A stretch of DNA of 58,470 nucleotides from Clostridia bacterium (GCA_017546245.1 JAFYXI010000053.1:1-58470); one strand, 5' to 3'; positions 44,424 to 53,853 are shown, counted from the stretch's first letter. Translations and numbers: made by a program. Notes: generated by a model not told the origin, from the sequence alone.

Positions 44424-45293
44424 CTATTTTACAATACCTTTTAAATATTCCATAAATTCTGCGCCCAAATCATCACGGCGCAATGCATACTCGACAGTAG
44501 CCTCTAAAAATCCCATTTTGTTGCCTACATCATATCTTCTGCCGATAAAGTCGTAAGCATACATTTCCTGCTCTTTTGCCAGAGTTTTTAATGCATCGGT
44601 CAGCTGAATTTCGCCGCCTGCACCGGGTTTTGTGTTTTCAAGATGTGTGAAGATTTCGGGTGTGATTATATAACGCCCCAAAACCGCCACATTTGTCGGT
44701 GCTTCTTCGCGCTTCGGCTTTTCAACCATATCGTTTACCTTCCACATACGGTCGGCAACCTGTTCGCCCGAAACAATGCCGTATTTGCTTACTTCGCTTT
44801 CAGGAACAGACTGAACACCCAAAATACTTGCGTTATATTTTTCATACATTTCAATCATCTGCTTAAGGCACGGTTTTTCAGCGTTATATACAACGTCATC
44901 ACCTAACAAAACAGCAAACGGGTCGTTGCCGACAAACGATTTTGCACAATAAATTGCATGACCCAAACCCTTAGGCTCTGCCTGACGCACATACTGCACA
45001 TTTACCATTGAGCGAATATCCTTAAGCTGCTTTAAAACTTCTGTTTTACCGCTTTTTTCAAGCTCTGTTTCAAGCTCATAAGACTTGTCAAAATGGTCTT
45101 CAATTGCCTTTTTGGTTCTGCTTGTAATGATTAATAAGTCGGTAATGCCCGAAGCTGCTGCTTCTTCAATAATATACTGAATTGTCGGAATATCAACTAT
45201 CGGTATCATTTCCTTAGGCACAGCCTTTGTTGCCGGTAAAAATCTTGTTCCTAATCCTGCTGCAGGAATAACTGCTTTTGTTATTTTAGCCAT
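44424..45293 (-). CDS. galU: UTP-glucose-1-phosphate uridylyltransferase
   Basis: A 289-residue enzyme making UDP-glucose for wall glycopolymers and glycolipids. The nucleotide-binding start AVIPAAGLGTRFLPATKAVP (about residue 6) and the following KEMIPIVDIPTIQYI are diagnostic. Others are LGHAIYCAKSF, LLGDDVVY and GAGGEIQLTDAL. The ATG at 45293 has GGAGG five bases upstream; the longer frame to 45305 lies inside the ribosome site. Confidence 0.95.
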   Translation of the reverse strand: MAKITKAVIPAAGLGTRFLPATKAVPKEMIPIVDIPTIQYIIEEAAASGITDLLIITSRTKKAIEDHFDKSYELETELEKSGKTEVLKQLKDIRSMVNVQYVRQAEPKGLGHAIYCAKSFVGNDPFAVLLGDDVVYNAEKPCLKQMIEMYEKYNASILGVQSVPESEVSKYGIVSGEQVADRMWKVNDMVEKPKREEAPTNVAVLGRYIITPEIFTHLENTKPGAGGEIQLTDALKTLAKEQEMYAYDFIGRRYDVGNKMGFLEATVEYALRRDDLGAEFMEYLKGIVK

Positions 45294-45341
45294 AACGTCC
45301 TCCAATAATTAATTATTTTTTATGTGAATATTATTTATCCC

Positions 45342-46070
45342 TTATTTGTTTTTTGTACTATCCAAACCCCAACCGGATATATCAGAGCGCACCAACGCTG
45401 TAAATGCCCTGTCTTTTAAACCTCGGTTTTCGGTATCTAATCGGTTTAAAACCTCTTTAACATAGGTTCTTTTTGTGTTTTTATCTGCCGGACAAGTATT
45501 TTCCACAACCGGAAGCTTAGCATCACGAGCATATTTTTTTATTTCTTTTTCTTTAACATAAACCATAGGTCGTAAGACAGTTAAATCCGCACGGCTTAAA
45601 TATGTAACCGGCGAAAAACAACCTATCTGCCCTTCGAAGAATAAGCTTAAATAAAACGTTTCAATAACGTCATCATAATGATGTCCCAAAACCACCTTAT
45701 TACAGCCCAGCTCTTTTGCAGCATCGTTTAATGCACCTCTGCGCATATTGGCGCATAACGCGCAAGGATTTTTTTCGTTTCTGTAATCAAACACAATCTG
45801 TCTTATTTCGGTTTTTATTATTTTATACGGAACATCTAACTCTTTGCAAAACTCGGCAATCGGTGTAAAATCCATATCACCGCCGCCTAAGTCAAGCGTT
45901 ATCGCACATAGCTCAAACGGATTCGGATAAAATCTCTGCAATCCCTTTAATGCCGCCAAAGTCACAAGCGAATCCTTGCCGCCCGATATTCCTACTGCAA
46001 TACGGTCGCCGGGGGCAATCATCTTATAATCATCCACCGCACGCCTTGTGCGGCTTAATATATGTCTCAT
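45342..46070 (-). CDS. ttcA: TtcA-family tRNA 2-thiolation ATPase
   Basis: A 242-residue ATP-pyrophosphatase of the TtcA/Ncs6 type. The PP-loop is GISGGKDSLVTL (about residues 28-39). A CxxC cluster motif, CALCANMRRGAL (about 112), and GHHYDDVIETFYLSLFFEG (about 137) follow. TtcA makes 2-thiocytidine-32 in tRNA with a [4Fe-4S] cluster; other members thiolate U34, so the exact base is not certain. It lies in the AEC-ttcA-galU run. Confidence 0.85.
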   Translation of the reverse strand: MRHILSRTRRAVDDYKMIAPGDRIAVGISGGKDSLVTLAALKGLQRFYPNPFELCAITLDLGGGDMDFTPIAEFCKELDVPYKIIKTEIRQIVFDYRNEKNPCALCANMRRGALNDAAKELGCNKVVLGHHYDDVIETFYLSLFFEGQIGCFSPVTYLSRADLTVLRPMVYVKEKEIKKYARDAKLPVVENTCPADKNTKRTYVKEVLNRLDTENRGLKDRAFTALVRSDISGWGLDSTKNK

Positions 46071-46086
46071 TTGTTATCTCCTTATA

Positions 46087-47004
46087 TTAAAGCATTGCCG
46101 CAATGCCGACAATTACCGGCATAGTTATAATCGAAAGCAACGTTGTCACAGACACGCAGGTTGCCGACAGCTCTGTATCTGCACCAAACTTTTCTGAAAA
46201 CATAGTTGTAGCCGCTGCAAACGGAGCCGATGCCGCTATAACCGATGCAACCAAAACTACACCGCGCACTCCGCACAGATAAAGCCCTAAAAGCATGGTA
46301 AGCGGTGCTATAAAAAGTCTTAATGCTATTGCAACATATGCTGATAAGCCTTTAATTTTAAGGCTTGCGCCCGCTAAATGGAACCCTACAATAACCATAG
46401 GAATAGGTGTGTTTAATGCCGCTAAAAACTTAATCGGCTCACCAATTGTTGACGGAAGGGTAATTGAAAATACAAACAATAAAAATCCGACAACCGTGCC
46501 CGTAACACCGGGATTTAATATAATTTTCTTAACAGAAATGTTTTTAAAGCTGCCGCTCATCAGCACAACACCATAGGTCCAAAGCACAATCTGAAATATT
46601 GCAACATAGGTTGCGCCGTAAAACACACCCTCTTCGCCGAGCATTGCACTTTGAAGAGGCAACGACATATATCCGCAATTTGAAAATACAGACCCAAATC
46701 TTAGTGTTTTTTCGCGGCGTTTGTCAATATCATGCACCAATAGATGCGTAATTAAAATATGTACAACAAATGACAAAATTGCCGCCACAGCAGTTATAAT
46801 AAGACCGTTAAGCATCGTTCTGTCGAACTCGCGCTGATATGAGTTAATAATTACACACGGACTTACAATGTACAATACGAAAGTTGTCAGTTCCTTTGTA
46901 GATGCATTCGTAAGAATCTTGGTTTTACGGCTTATAACACCAACACCGATTAATATAAAAAGAATTAAAACATAATTCCCTACAGTTAAGATATTTTCAA
47001 GCAT
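46087..47004 (-). CDS. AEC family transporter (auxin efflux carrier-like)
   Basis: A 305-residue protein with about ten membrane helices in two halves, the AEC pattern: GVISRKTKILTNASTKELTTFVLYIVSPC (start GVISRKTKILTNAS, about residue 22), GSVFSNCGYMSLPLQSAMLG (about 107) and IAASAPFAAATTMFSEKFG near the end. Bacterial members export or import small organic acids such as malate or malonate, but the substrate here is unknown. AGGAG precedes the ATG. Confidence 0.88.
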   Translation of the reverse strand: MLENILTVGNYVLILFILIGVGVISRKTKILTNASTKELTTFVLYIVSPCVIINSYQREFDRTMLNGLIITAVAAILSFVVHILITHLLVHDIDKRREKTLRFGSVFSNCGYMSLPLQSAMLGEEGVFYGATYVAIFQIVLWTYGVVLMSGSFKNISVKKIILNPGVTGTVVGFLLFVFSITLPSTIGEPIKFLAALNTPIPMVIVGFHLAGASLKIKGLSAYVAIALRLFIAPLTMLLGLYLCGVRGVVLVASVIAASAPFAAATTMFSEKFGADTELSATCVSVTTLLSIITMPVIVGIAAML

Positions 47005-47068
47005 ATTACGACTCCTGTATTTTAGTATTTATATTATAATTATTACATTCTCATTCACATACATAGTA

Positions 47069-47097
47069 AGTATATCACAAAGTTCTGATAAATTCAA
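47069..47097 (-). promoter_or_regulatory. Promoter of the AEC-ttcA-galU operon
   Basis: Minus strand TTGAAT (47092-47097), 17-base spacer, TATACT (47069-47074). Confidence 0.6.
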
Positions 47098-47103
47098 CCG
47101 ACA

Positions 47104-47139
47104 AAACAAAAAAACAGCCATCATTAAGACAGCTGTTTT
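47104..47139 (-). terminator. Intrinsic terminator of the carbohydrate operon
   Basis: AAAACAGC (47111-47118) pairs with GCTGTTTT (47132-47139), followed on the minus strand by a long U-run. It comes right after the metallo-hydrolase stop. Confidence 0.75.
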
Positions 47140-47145
47140 AATATG

Positions 47146-47970
47146 TTATATTTCTATACTCATTCCGTCGTATGACACTTTATAGCCATAATCTTTAACA
47201 CGTTCTTCGAGCTTGTGGTGCAGCGGATTTCCGTTATGCGAAAAATGGTTAATAACATTTACGGTTTTATCGGTTATTGCGCCCATTTCTTCAAGCTTTT
47301 TAACTACTCTGTTAATGTTTTCAATGCCCATATGCGAACCCTCGTCTGAAATGGGTATATCAATATTTGTGCAGTCAAAGCTTGCCAAGTCAAACACAAG
47401 GTCGTTATCTTTTATATACTCAAAAACCTCGTCATAAAAATACCCTGTATCGTGTGCATACAAAATAGTTTTTCCGCCTTGCTTGATTATATAAAACAAT
47501 GCTCCATCACCCGGATAATGTCTTGCGGGGAGTGGAGTAATTTCATAATCACCCATAGTTACGGTATCAAACGGATTAAGTGCTGCAAAATCAACGGTAT
47601 AGTTTTGTATTCCGTCAATTTTTTCCATTTTTTCTGCTGCACCCTTGCTGCAATATATTTTAAGTCTTTCGGCTCTCATATCGTGAGCATAAGCACCGTG
47701 ACGCATCCCCAGCTCTTCCTGATAAAAATGGTCCTGATGCGAATGTGTTACAATAAGATATTTGATTTTATCGCCATCAATATTATTGTTTAAAAAATGG
47801 CTGTATGTATCTGCAGGCAGGTCAACAAGCAAATCATCATTAATTATAGCCTGAGAACGCGTGCGAACGTTTTTTCCTCTTAATTTTCTTGCTTCCCGGC
47901 AAAATTCGCAGTTACAAAACACCGCAGGAAAGCCTTCTGCTGCTGCCGTTCCTAAATATGTAAGCTTCAT
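47146..47970 (-). CDS. PhnP-like metallo-beta-lactamase-fold phosphodiesterase
   Basis: A 274-residue hydrolase with the two-metal motif THSHQDHFY (about residue 79) and later His/Asp ligands (PARHYPGD, YAHDTGYF, NHFSHNG). The N-terminal CNCEFC (Cys19, Cys21, Cys24) matches the accessory zinc site known in PhnP, a cyclic phosphodiesterase. No other phosphonate (phn) genes are present, so it probably acts on another cyclic or sugar phosphodiester made by this operon. The ATG at 47970 has GGAG eight bases upstream. Confidence 0.82.
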   Translation of the reverse strand: MKLTYLGTAAAEGFPAVFCNCEFCREARKLRGKNVRTRSQAIINDDLLVDLPADTYSHFLNNNIDGDKIKYLIVTHSHQDHFYQEELGMRHGAYAHDMRAERLKIYCSKGAAEKMEKIDGIQNYTVDFAALNPFDTVTMGDYEITPLPARHYPGDGALFYIIKQGGKTILYAHDTGYFYDEVFEYIKDNDLVFDLASFDCTNIDIPISDEGSHMGIENINRVVKKLEEMGAITDKTVNVINHFSHNGNPLHHKLEERVKDYGYKVSYDGMSIEI

Positions 47971-47995
47971 ATCAAGCACTCCTTAAATATATTTA

Positions 47996-49144
47996 TTATA
48001 TATATCTGTCAAGCTTGCCGTCTTCTTCTAAAACAGACATAATCATATAAAGTCTGGGGATGTGGAAAGGACCTTTAAAGATGTTACCCTTTAATGACGT
48101 CGATACTGTATTGTCATAATGCAAATATCCGTACCATTCTCCGCACTCGTTGTCTACAAAATACTTTTTGCAATAATCTTTCATTTTTTCATACATTTCT
48201 TTATATTTTTCTTCTTTAAACAGCATATATGCAACAGAAAGTGCAATAAGAGTTTCGCATTGCGGCCACCACAATTTCATATCCCACTCAAGCTGAACAG
48301 GAGGCTTGCCCAAAACATCAGTAAACGCAATAAGACCACCGTGTTTTTCGTCCCATCCCAAAGGCCAGGTTATGTCGATTATTTTTTTGCCTGCCAAAAT
48401 TGCTTCCTGATTGTTTGTTATAATACCCTCAAGCATCAAGAACCAAGCCGCTTCCATAGAGTGACCCGGATTTACAATTCTGCCGTTCGGCGAATCAACA
48501 AATTTTCCGTCTGCACTAACAGCTTCTAAAAGTGCTTTTTCGGTTAAAAAGCCTCCGTTTAAAATTTTATCAAGACACTCAGCAGCAATAGCGGCATATT
48601 TTTCTTTTTTTGTTGCACTGCGCATTGTCTGTGCAGTTGAAAGCATAATCATAACGGGAGAAAGTGCTTTCATATTTACGTTTTCAGGATTTGTTTTAGG
48701 AGGATTTTTTCTTACTCCCGTAAAGCATTCATATGCTACATCAAAATATTTTTCAGCATCAGAAAGTACTTTTCCGTCACCTGTTGCTTTGTAATATTCA
48801 GCGCAGCCGATTGCCGCAAATGTTTCAGAAAAATAGTATCTTCTCTTTTGAATTTCTCTTCCGTCCTCGGTTACAGTAAAAAACATTCTGCCGTCTGTAT
48901 CTACACACTTAGGCAAAAATTCATAAATATTTTTTGCAGCTTTAAGATACTCGGGGTCTTTTTCTATGGCATTATAAGCCTTCGAAAACGTCCAGAGCGC
49001 TCTGCCCTGAAACCACACACTCTTATCACGACCGTAAATGTTACCCTCGCGGTCTACGCAGGTAAAAATACCGCCGTTTTCATAGTCGATACTGCTAGCA
49101 AGCCAAAACTTTAAAATGTTTTTTAAATCGCTTTTGTAATTCAT
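47996..49144 (-). CDS. AGE-family sugar 2-epimerase
   Basis: A 382-residue (alpha/alpha)6-barrel protein of the N-acylglucosamine/cellobiose 2-epimerase superfamily. DKSVWFQGRALWTFSKAYN (about residue 40), NPGHSMEAAWFLMLEG (about 225, with the catalytic His) and EWDMKLWWPQCETLIALSVA (about 293) are conserved. It could epimerise GlcNAc, ManNAc or beta-linked disaccharides. It is preceded by the glycosidase-like gene and an AraC regulator, so it probably handles the sugar that gene releases. GGAGGAG lies upstream. Confidence 0.88.
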   Translation of the reverse strand: MNYKSDLKNILKFWLASSIDYENGGIFTCVDREGNIYGRDKSVWFQGRALWTFSKAYNAIEKDPEYLKAAKNIYEFLPKCVDTDGRMFFTVTEDGREIQKRRYYFSETFAAIGCAEYYKATGDGKVLSDAEKYFDVAYECFTGVRKNPPKTNPENVNMKALSPVMIMLSTAQTMRSATKKEKYAAIAAECLDKILNGGFLTEKALLEAVSADGKFVDSPNGRIVNPGHSMEAAWFLMLEGIITNNQEAILAGKKIIDITWPLGWDEKHGGLIAFTDVLGKPPVQLEWDMKLWWPQCETLIALSVAYMLFKEEKYKEMYEKMKDYCKKYFVDNECGEWYGYLHYDNTVSTSLKGNIFKGPFHIPRLYMIMSVLEEDGKLDRYI

Positions 49145-49158
49145 CCTTACTCCTCCAC

Positions 49159-50559
49159 TTATGCAAATTCAACATAGCTTCTTAATGCTACCTGACTTAT
49201 CATTTCTTTTATGTCGTTGTTTGTATCCCACAGCATTTCTGAATAAATCGCAACAGGATACATAACATTTTCTTCAAACATACCGTCTTCAACCAAAGCG
49301 GTAATATATAAATCTCCACCGGTTTCTTCGCACATTGTCTTAACCATATCATATGCTTTATCGGCATTTGCAAGCCAGTACGATTGCATATACCGCCAGA
49401 TTCTGTTTTTGCGCTCTACGCGATTGTGCGTAACCTTTTTAGAGCATTTACCGATATAAAACGAGCCTGCCAGATGCTCAAATTCGCCCCAGTCAAGACA
49501 AACTATACCCTTTGTTACCGCACCGTATTTTTCGTTTTCGCGAAGATGTGTTGTTTTTATTACAAAATCCTTAGTTTCTTCATAGTTTTCAATATCTTTC
49601 GGGATGTACGCAAACGGAAAGCTTCCGCAATCCTCCCAGTAAAGTCTAACCCTTGGGTCTACGTTTTTAATGTAGTCGAGCTTTTCTTTAACCGAGGTTG
49701 CGTGAATGCCAAACTGCAGTTCCATTTCACCGAACTTGTCAAAGAATCTTGCAGCTGCCTCATTTACAAATTTTGTTACCGCATCAGCAACTAAAACATC
49801 ACCGATTTTGTCGGTTGCAAGTTCAGTAAATGACTGAAAATATATTCCGTCAACATTTAAGTGACTGTACTGCTTTTCAAACTTTTCTAAAATTCCGTCG
49901 ATACTGTCATATAAGGTATTCATATCGACAAGTGCGCAGTTTACATCCCACAGCCACGAAAATCCCCATATAACCTTTACATTACAGCTGTGTGCATATG
50001 CTATCATTTCATCGGCATTAACAGGCACAAAATCGTTCCATATAATTATGGTGTTAAGCTTTAACTTAAGCATATTGTCGATAAAGCCTTTATAGTTGTA
50101 TATAACGTGACCCCAGGTCCATATACCTCTGTTTTTTACCGACGGACTCGATACGCATTCATATTCCGGCAACTTTTCCTGAGCAAAGATATCTAAAAAA
50201 TATCCTCCGTGAAGATTGCGGTTTTCAAATTTTATAATGTACTTATTGTAAAAATCAGCACAACCGTAAAGCACACCTGCATCGTCATAGCCTTCGATTA
50301 TTACTCTGTCTTCGGTTACGCTTATATAATACTCTTCTTCTTTTGTAAGAGTTTTCTTGGATTCTTTTGCTATGTACGGATTGTCTTTTTTAGTTCCTAT
50401 ATAAATACATCTGAAATTTTCAGTATCTTTAAAATCAGAATATTTTACGCAAACAGGATAGGTAATTGTCTGCTCTAAAATAACAGATGATATTTGCTCC
50501 AGTGCTTTTTTCTGAATGTCAGTTTTTAATTCGCCATAAACTATCGCAATCTTTTTCAT
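49159..50559 (-). CDS. Glycosidase-like protein (hexosaminidase/glucuronidase-type fold), family uncertain
   Basis: A 466-residue cytoplasmic protein. Residues ~1-105 resemble the small N-terminal domain that precedes TIM barrels in hexosaminidases and alpha-glucuronidases (IEGYDDAGVLYGCADFY). Residues ~120-466 form a barrel-like region with NRGIWTWGHVIYNYKGFIDN, LKLNTIIIWNDFVPV and VDGIYFQSFTELATDKIGD (a candidate acid Glu), plus RVRLYWEDCGSFPF. I cannot place it in a numbered glycoside hydrolase family with confidence. The ATG at 50559 has GAGGT six bases upstream. No signal peptide, so its substrate is imported or internal. Confidence 0.7.
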   Translation of the reverse strand: MKKIAIVYGELKTDIQKKALEQISSVILEQTITYPVCVKYSDFKDTENFRCIYIGTKKDNPYIAKESKKTLTKEEEYYISVTEDRVIIEGYDDAGVLYGCADFYNKYIIKFENRNLHGGYFLDIFAQEKLPEYECVSSPSVKNRGIWTWGHVIYNYKGFIDNMLKLKLNTIIIWNDFVPVNADEMIAYAHSCNVKVIWGFSWLWDVNCALVDMNTLYDSIDGILEKFEKQYSHLNVDGIYFQSFTELATDKIGDVLVADAVTKFVNEAAARFFDKFGEMELQFGIHATSVKEKLDYIKNVDPRVRLYWEDCGSFPFAYIPKDIENYEETKDFVIKTTHLRENEKYGAVTKGIVCLDWGEFEHLAGSFYIGKCSKKVTHNRVERKNRIWRYMQSYWLANADKAYDMVKTMCEETGGDLYITALVEDGMFEENVMYPVAIYSEMLWDTNNDIKEMISQVALRSYVEFA

Positions 50560-50635
50560 ACGCACACCTCATTAAAGTTATATGACAATTTTACCACAAG
50601 AAAAGCTTTAAGCGTTACAACTATATTGACTGTTT

Positions 50636-51466
50636 TTATAAACTTCTTTTACCTTTTTTATATTCAAAAGGCAAAACACCCACATGGCTTTTAAAGCATT
50701 TAGAAAAATATGTAGGTGTATCGAATCCGCACATTTCAGATATTTTTGAAACACTTTCTGCATTTTCTTCAAGCATAGTTCTTGCAACAGATATTCTGTA
50801 TATATTAAGATATGCCGAAAAGCTCATACCAAAATTTTCTTTAAACTTTCTGCAAAAATAGCTGTGATTTAAAAAACACTCTTTGGCGACCTGTTTAGAG
50901 GTTATTTTTTCTTTATAATGCTTGCTGATGTATGCTAAAATATCACTGCAAAACTTGCTTTCTTTAGGATTTGCTCTTTTTTCATCAACCAACGAATTTT
51001 TAAGCAGATACGAAAACATTAAGGTTATGTATGCAGTTACCTCCATCGCAAAGGTTTTGTTCTCGCACTTAACCTCTGAAAATACCTTATCAAATAAATC
51101 TTTTAAATATGCGCCGTGCCCGGTATTTCCTCTTATTATATGAATTATGCTTGTGCATTCATTTTTTAATTCGTCAGAAATACGACTGCTCATTATTACC
51201 GAAATGTCAAAGCATATACACTGATGTGCATATGGCTTGTCCGAATTTACTATAACCTCGTGCACTTCCATAGGATTTATAAAAATCAAATCGCCGGCTT
51301 TTGCGCAATATTCTTTGCTTGCAATACGAACAGTACATGAGCCTGAATTTATATATAAAATTTCGAATTCACTATGATTATGAAGTTTTGTAGGCAAAAA
51401 GTGATTTTGTTCACTTATTGCAACAGGTACGGATTTATACCGTATTCTGAAACTGTCATCAAGCAT
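50636..51466 (-). CDS. AraC-family regulator of the carbohydrate operon
   Basis: A 276-residue regulator with a cupin domain (LHNHSEFEILYINSGSCTV, about residue 28; GDLIFINPMEVHEVI) and two C-terminal helix-turn-helix motifs (NHSYFCRKFKENFGMSFSAY, about 195; FDTPTYFSKCFKSHVGVLPF). GAGGTG precedes the ATG. It lies between the histidine phosphatase and the glycosidase-like gene, on the same strand, with a 76-base gap after it that could hold the promoter it controls. Confidence 0.88.
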   Translation of the reverse strand: MLDDSFRIRYKSVPVAISEQNHFLPTKLHNHSEFEILYINSGSCTVRIASKEYCAKAGDLIFINPMEVHEVIVNSDKPYAHQCICFDISVIMSSRISDELKNECTSIIHIIRGNTGHGAYLKDLFDKVFSEVKCENKTFAMEVTAYITLMFSYLLKNSLVDEKRANPKESKFCSDILAYISKHYKEKITSKQVAKECFLNHSYFCRKFKENFGMSFSAYLNIYRISVARTMLEENAESVSKISEMCGFDTPTYFSKCFKSHVGVLPFEYKKGKRSL

Positions 51467-51484
51467 ATCGGCACCTCTTTTACA

Positions 51485-52123
51485 TCAAACATAGTCAGGA
51501 AGAACAGTAGAAAGTTCTCCTAAATGATCGTCATAGCTCACACTTTTAACGTTAAAATTTCCATCATATTCCACTTCTGTAACAGATGCATTAGATACAT
51601 ATGGTATGTTTTGCATTGCTTTTAATCCACCTGTTTCGATAATGCTTTGCGCAGTTCTTATAAATGCCCCGTGCGTAACAACAACCACTGTTTTACCATC
51701 ATTTTCTTCAGCGATTTTCGTTAAAGCATCTATTGCCCTTTCGCCGACTTGTTTTACTGATTCACCTCCAACACAAGCTGAACTTCCTATATCACTTATC
51801 CATACATCAAACTCAGCAGGATAAAGTTTCGGCAGGTCATTAAACGTAACACCTTCCCATTCGCCGCCATAAATTTCACGCAGATTTTCTTGCAGCATTA
51901 CATCCGCTTTCACGATTTTTGAAATACACTCAGCGGTTTTTTGCGCTCTTTTTAAGTCGCTTGAATACACCTTGCTTATTTTATAATTTTCAGCTATATA
52001 TTCTGCCGTAAGTTCTGCCTGTTTAATCCCCTGCTTATTCAAGGCAACATCAGTATGCCCCGTAAATATTCCAACGTGATTTGCTTCACTGTATCCATGA
52101 CGAATTAAAAGTAAGGTCGTCAT
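51485..52123 (-). CDS. Histidine phosphatase family protein
   Basis: A 212-residue phosphoglycerate-mutase-like phosphatase. The N-terminal LLLIRHGYSEAN (about residues 4-15) carries the phosphohistidine. KVYSSDLKRAQKTAECI (about 58-74) has the second Arg, REIYGGEWEGV the acid loop, and VVVVTHGAFIR the second His. Substrate cannot be told; sugar phosphates are plausible. The ATG at 52123 has GGAGG seven bases upstream; the longer frame would overlap the preceding gene. Confidence 0.88.
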   Translation of the reverse strand: MTTLLLIRHGYSEANHVGIFTGHTDVALNKQGIKQAELTAEYIAENYKISKVYSSDLKRAQKTAECISKIVKADVMLQENLREIYGGEWEGVTFNDLPKLYPAEFDVWISDIGSSACVGGESVKQVGERAIDALTKIAEENDGKTVVVVTHGAFIRTAQSIIETGGLKAMQNIPYVSNASVTEVEYDGNFNVKSVSYDDHLGELSTVLPDYV

Positions 52124-52139
52124 TAAAAATCCTCCCATG

Positions 52140-53675
52140 CTAATTACCAATCATAAATTTTTTAATATAAAAGCTTGAACTGAACAAAAGATTATGTTCA
52201 AAAACATCATAACCCATTTCTTCTGCCAACGTAGCCTTTCCTGAAAACAGATTTGTACCCAGTCCGAGTCTGTCACCCTCTATCTCGCACCCCATAGCCG
52301 CAAGAGTCGTCGGAAACATATCAAGGCTTGTAAAAGTTCGGTTTTTATAATTTTCGCTATTTGCGACCGAATTTATAAAACAGTTATATGCTCTTCTTCC
52401 GTAATCATCAGCCACATTTCTTTTCATATACTGATTATCCATACTCAAATGGTCACCGCTTATAACAATAGTTGTATTTTCGTAAAAGCTCTGCTTTTTA
52501 AGCCAGTCAATAAAACCGTCAAGCTGATGACTTGCGCACGCAATTACATTTTCATATTGTTCTTTAAATTTATCTTTACACAAATCACAAACATAGCCGT
52601 CAGGAAAATGAGTATCTACTGTAAGCAACGTTACCGCAAAAGGCTCATCACCCTTTGATATTTCGGTAATTTTATCCTTTGCATATTTAAAAATATATTC
52701 ATCCTCCATCCCCCACCAGACATAATAATCATCTTTTACAAGATTATCTTTTCTGGCTGTTAAAAGGTCATAAACATTGTCGGTTTTGTGCTGTGAAAAA
52801 TAAACATCCCTGTTGGCATACGTTGCCTCCGAACCCACAATTAAAGCCTGCTTGTATCCGTTCTGATGCAAAATATCAGAAAGAGTAACGGCTCCCGGCA
52901 GAAAACCGTCCTTGCCATATTCGTTGTTTTCAAGCACACCCGCCGAGCCTTTAAGCGGAACACCCGAGGTCTGCGCCACCATACCTGCAACAGTCCAGCC
53001 CGTGCCGCTCGGAGTTAAAAAGCCGCCTATTTTATCATTATCCGAAAAGTTGATATTTTCTTCCGCCAGCTTTGTAAGCTCGGGTATAATATTTTCAGAA
53101 AGCGCACCGCCCTCTGCTTTTGACATATACGTTGTTTCCATCGACTCTAAAAATATGTAAATCAGATTTCTTTTCTGATTCGGAAAGGTTATAATTTCAT
53201 TGCTCGGCTCAACAAAAAAATCTTCATATATGGTTGTTTTAAGCATTATTTTTTGTATGTATCCAAAAACATTTACCTTTGTTCCGGCAAGCATAAAAAA
53301 CACCAATGTAAGCAATAAAGAAATTACTGCTTTATGCCAGAATTTTATTTTTAAAAACCAATTCCATTTTAATCTTAATAAAAATATAACAAAAACCAAT
53401 ACTCCGCCGCATAAAGCAGTCGGCAACACACTTTCTGTAAAGAAGCTTTTTAACAGGTCGCTGTTTACTCCGCCCATATTCGATAAAAGAGTAAACATTA
53501 CCGAATCAAAGCCAGTGTTTCCGTAATTGCGTATATACCACAAAGCCGAAAAGAATAATAAAAGCGCAAATATCATTAATAAAGAATATAAAGTCCCCAA
53601 AACTATGCGCCGGTTTATAAAACTTCGACTTTTTTCTTTAAGATTTTCTACTGTATTTTCTTTGGTTGTCACCAT
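52140..53675 (-). CDS. Sulfatase-fold phosphoglycerol transferase (LtaS/OpgB-like)
   Basis: A 511-residue membrane enzyme with four or so N-terminal helices (about 22-165) and an extracytoplasmic sulfatase-fold domain (about 175-500). IYIFLESMETTYMSKAEGGA supplies the metal Glu and SGTGWTVAGMVAQTSGVPL the nucleophile loop; VDTHFPDGYVC and ISGDHLSMDN supply later metal ligands. The SGTGWTVAGMVA loop is closer to E. coli OpgB (MdoB) than to LtaS. It would transfer glycerol-phosphate from phosphatidylglycerol to a glycan or glycerol polymer. First gene of the operon running down to 47.1 kb. Confidence 0.85.
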   Translation of the reverse strand: MVTTKENTVENLKEKSRSFINRRIVLGTLYSLLMIFALLLFFSALWYIRNYGNTGFDSVMFTLLSNMGGVNSDLLKSFFTESVLPTALCGGVLVFVIFLLRLKWNWFLKIKFWHKAVISLLLTLVFFMLAGTKVNVFGYIQKIMLKTTIYEDFFVEPSNEIITFPNQKRNLIYIFLESMETTYMSKAEGGALSENIIPELTKLAEENINFSDNDKIGGFLTPSGTGWTVAGMVAQTSGVPLKGSAGVLENNEYGKDGFLPGAVTLSDILHQNGYKQALIVGSEATYANRDVYFSQHKTDNVYDLLTARKDNLVKDDYYVWWGMEDEYIFKYAKDKITEISKGDEPFAVTLLTVDTHFPDGYVCDLCKDKFKEQYENVIACASHQLDGFIDWLKKQSFYENTTIVISGDHLSMDNQYMKRNVADDYGRRAYNCFINSVANSENYKNRTFTSLDMFPTTLAAMGCEIEGDRLGLGTNLFSGKATLAEEMGYDVFEHNLLFSSSFYIKKFMIGN

Positions 53676-53733
53676 TTTTGTCAGTCATCTCCATTGCAGT
53701 ACATTTTGTTTATTCAGATTGCTTTACAGACTT

Positions 53734-53762
53734 ATTTTACCACATAAAAAAAGAATTAGCAA
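53734..53762 (-). promoter_or_regulatory. Promoter of the phosphoglycerol transferase operon
   Basis: Minus strand TTGCTA (53757-53762), 17-base spacer, extended TGTGGTAAAAT (hexamer 53734-53739). Confidence 0.55.
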
Positions 53763-53777
53763 CACCCGTTATAGTAA

Positions 53778-53805
53778 TTGACTCCCCTCAAAAATGTGAT
53801 ATAAT
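53778..53805 (+). promoter_or_regulatory. Promoter of the SDR epimerase gene
   Basis: TTGACT (53778-53783), 16-base spacer, TATAAT (53800-53805), divergent from the neighbouring minus-strand promoter. Confidence 0.7.
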
Positions 53806-53853
53806 AAAATTACAAAGTAATATAATAAAAATTATACACCGAGGAGAAATTTT

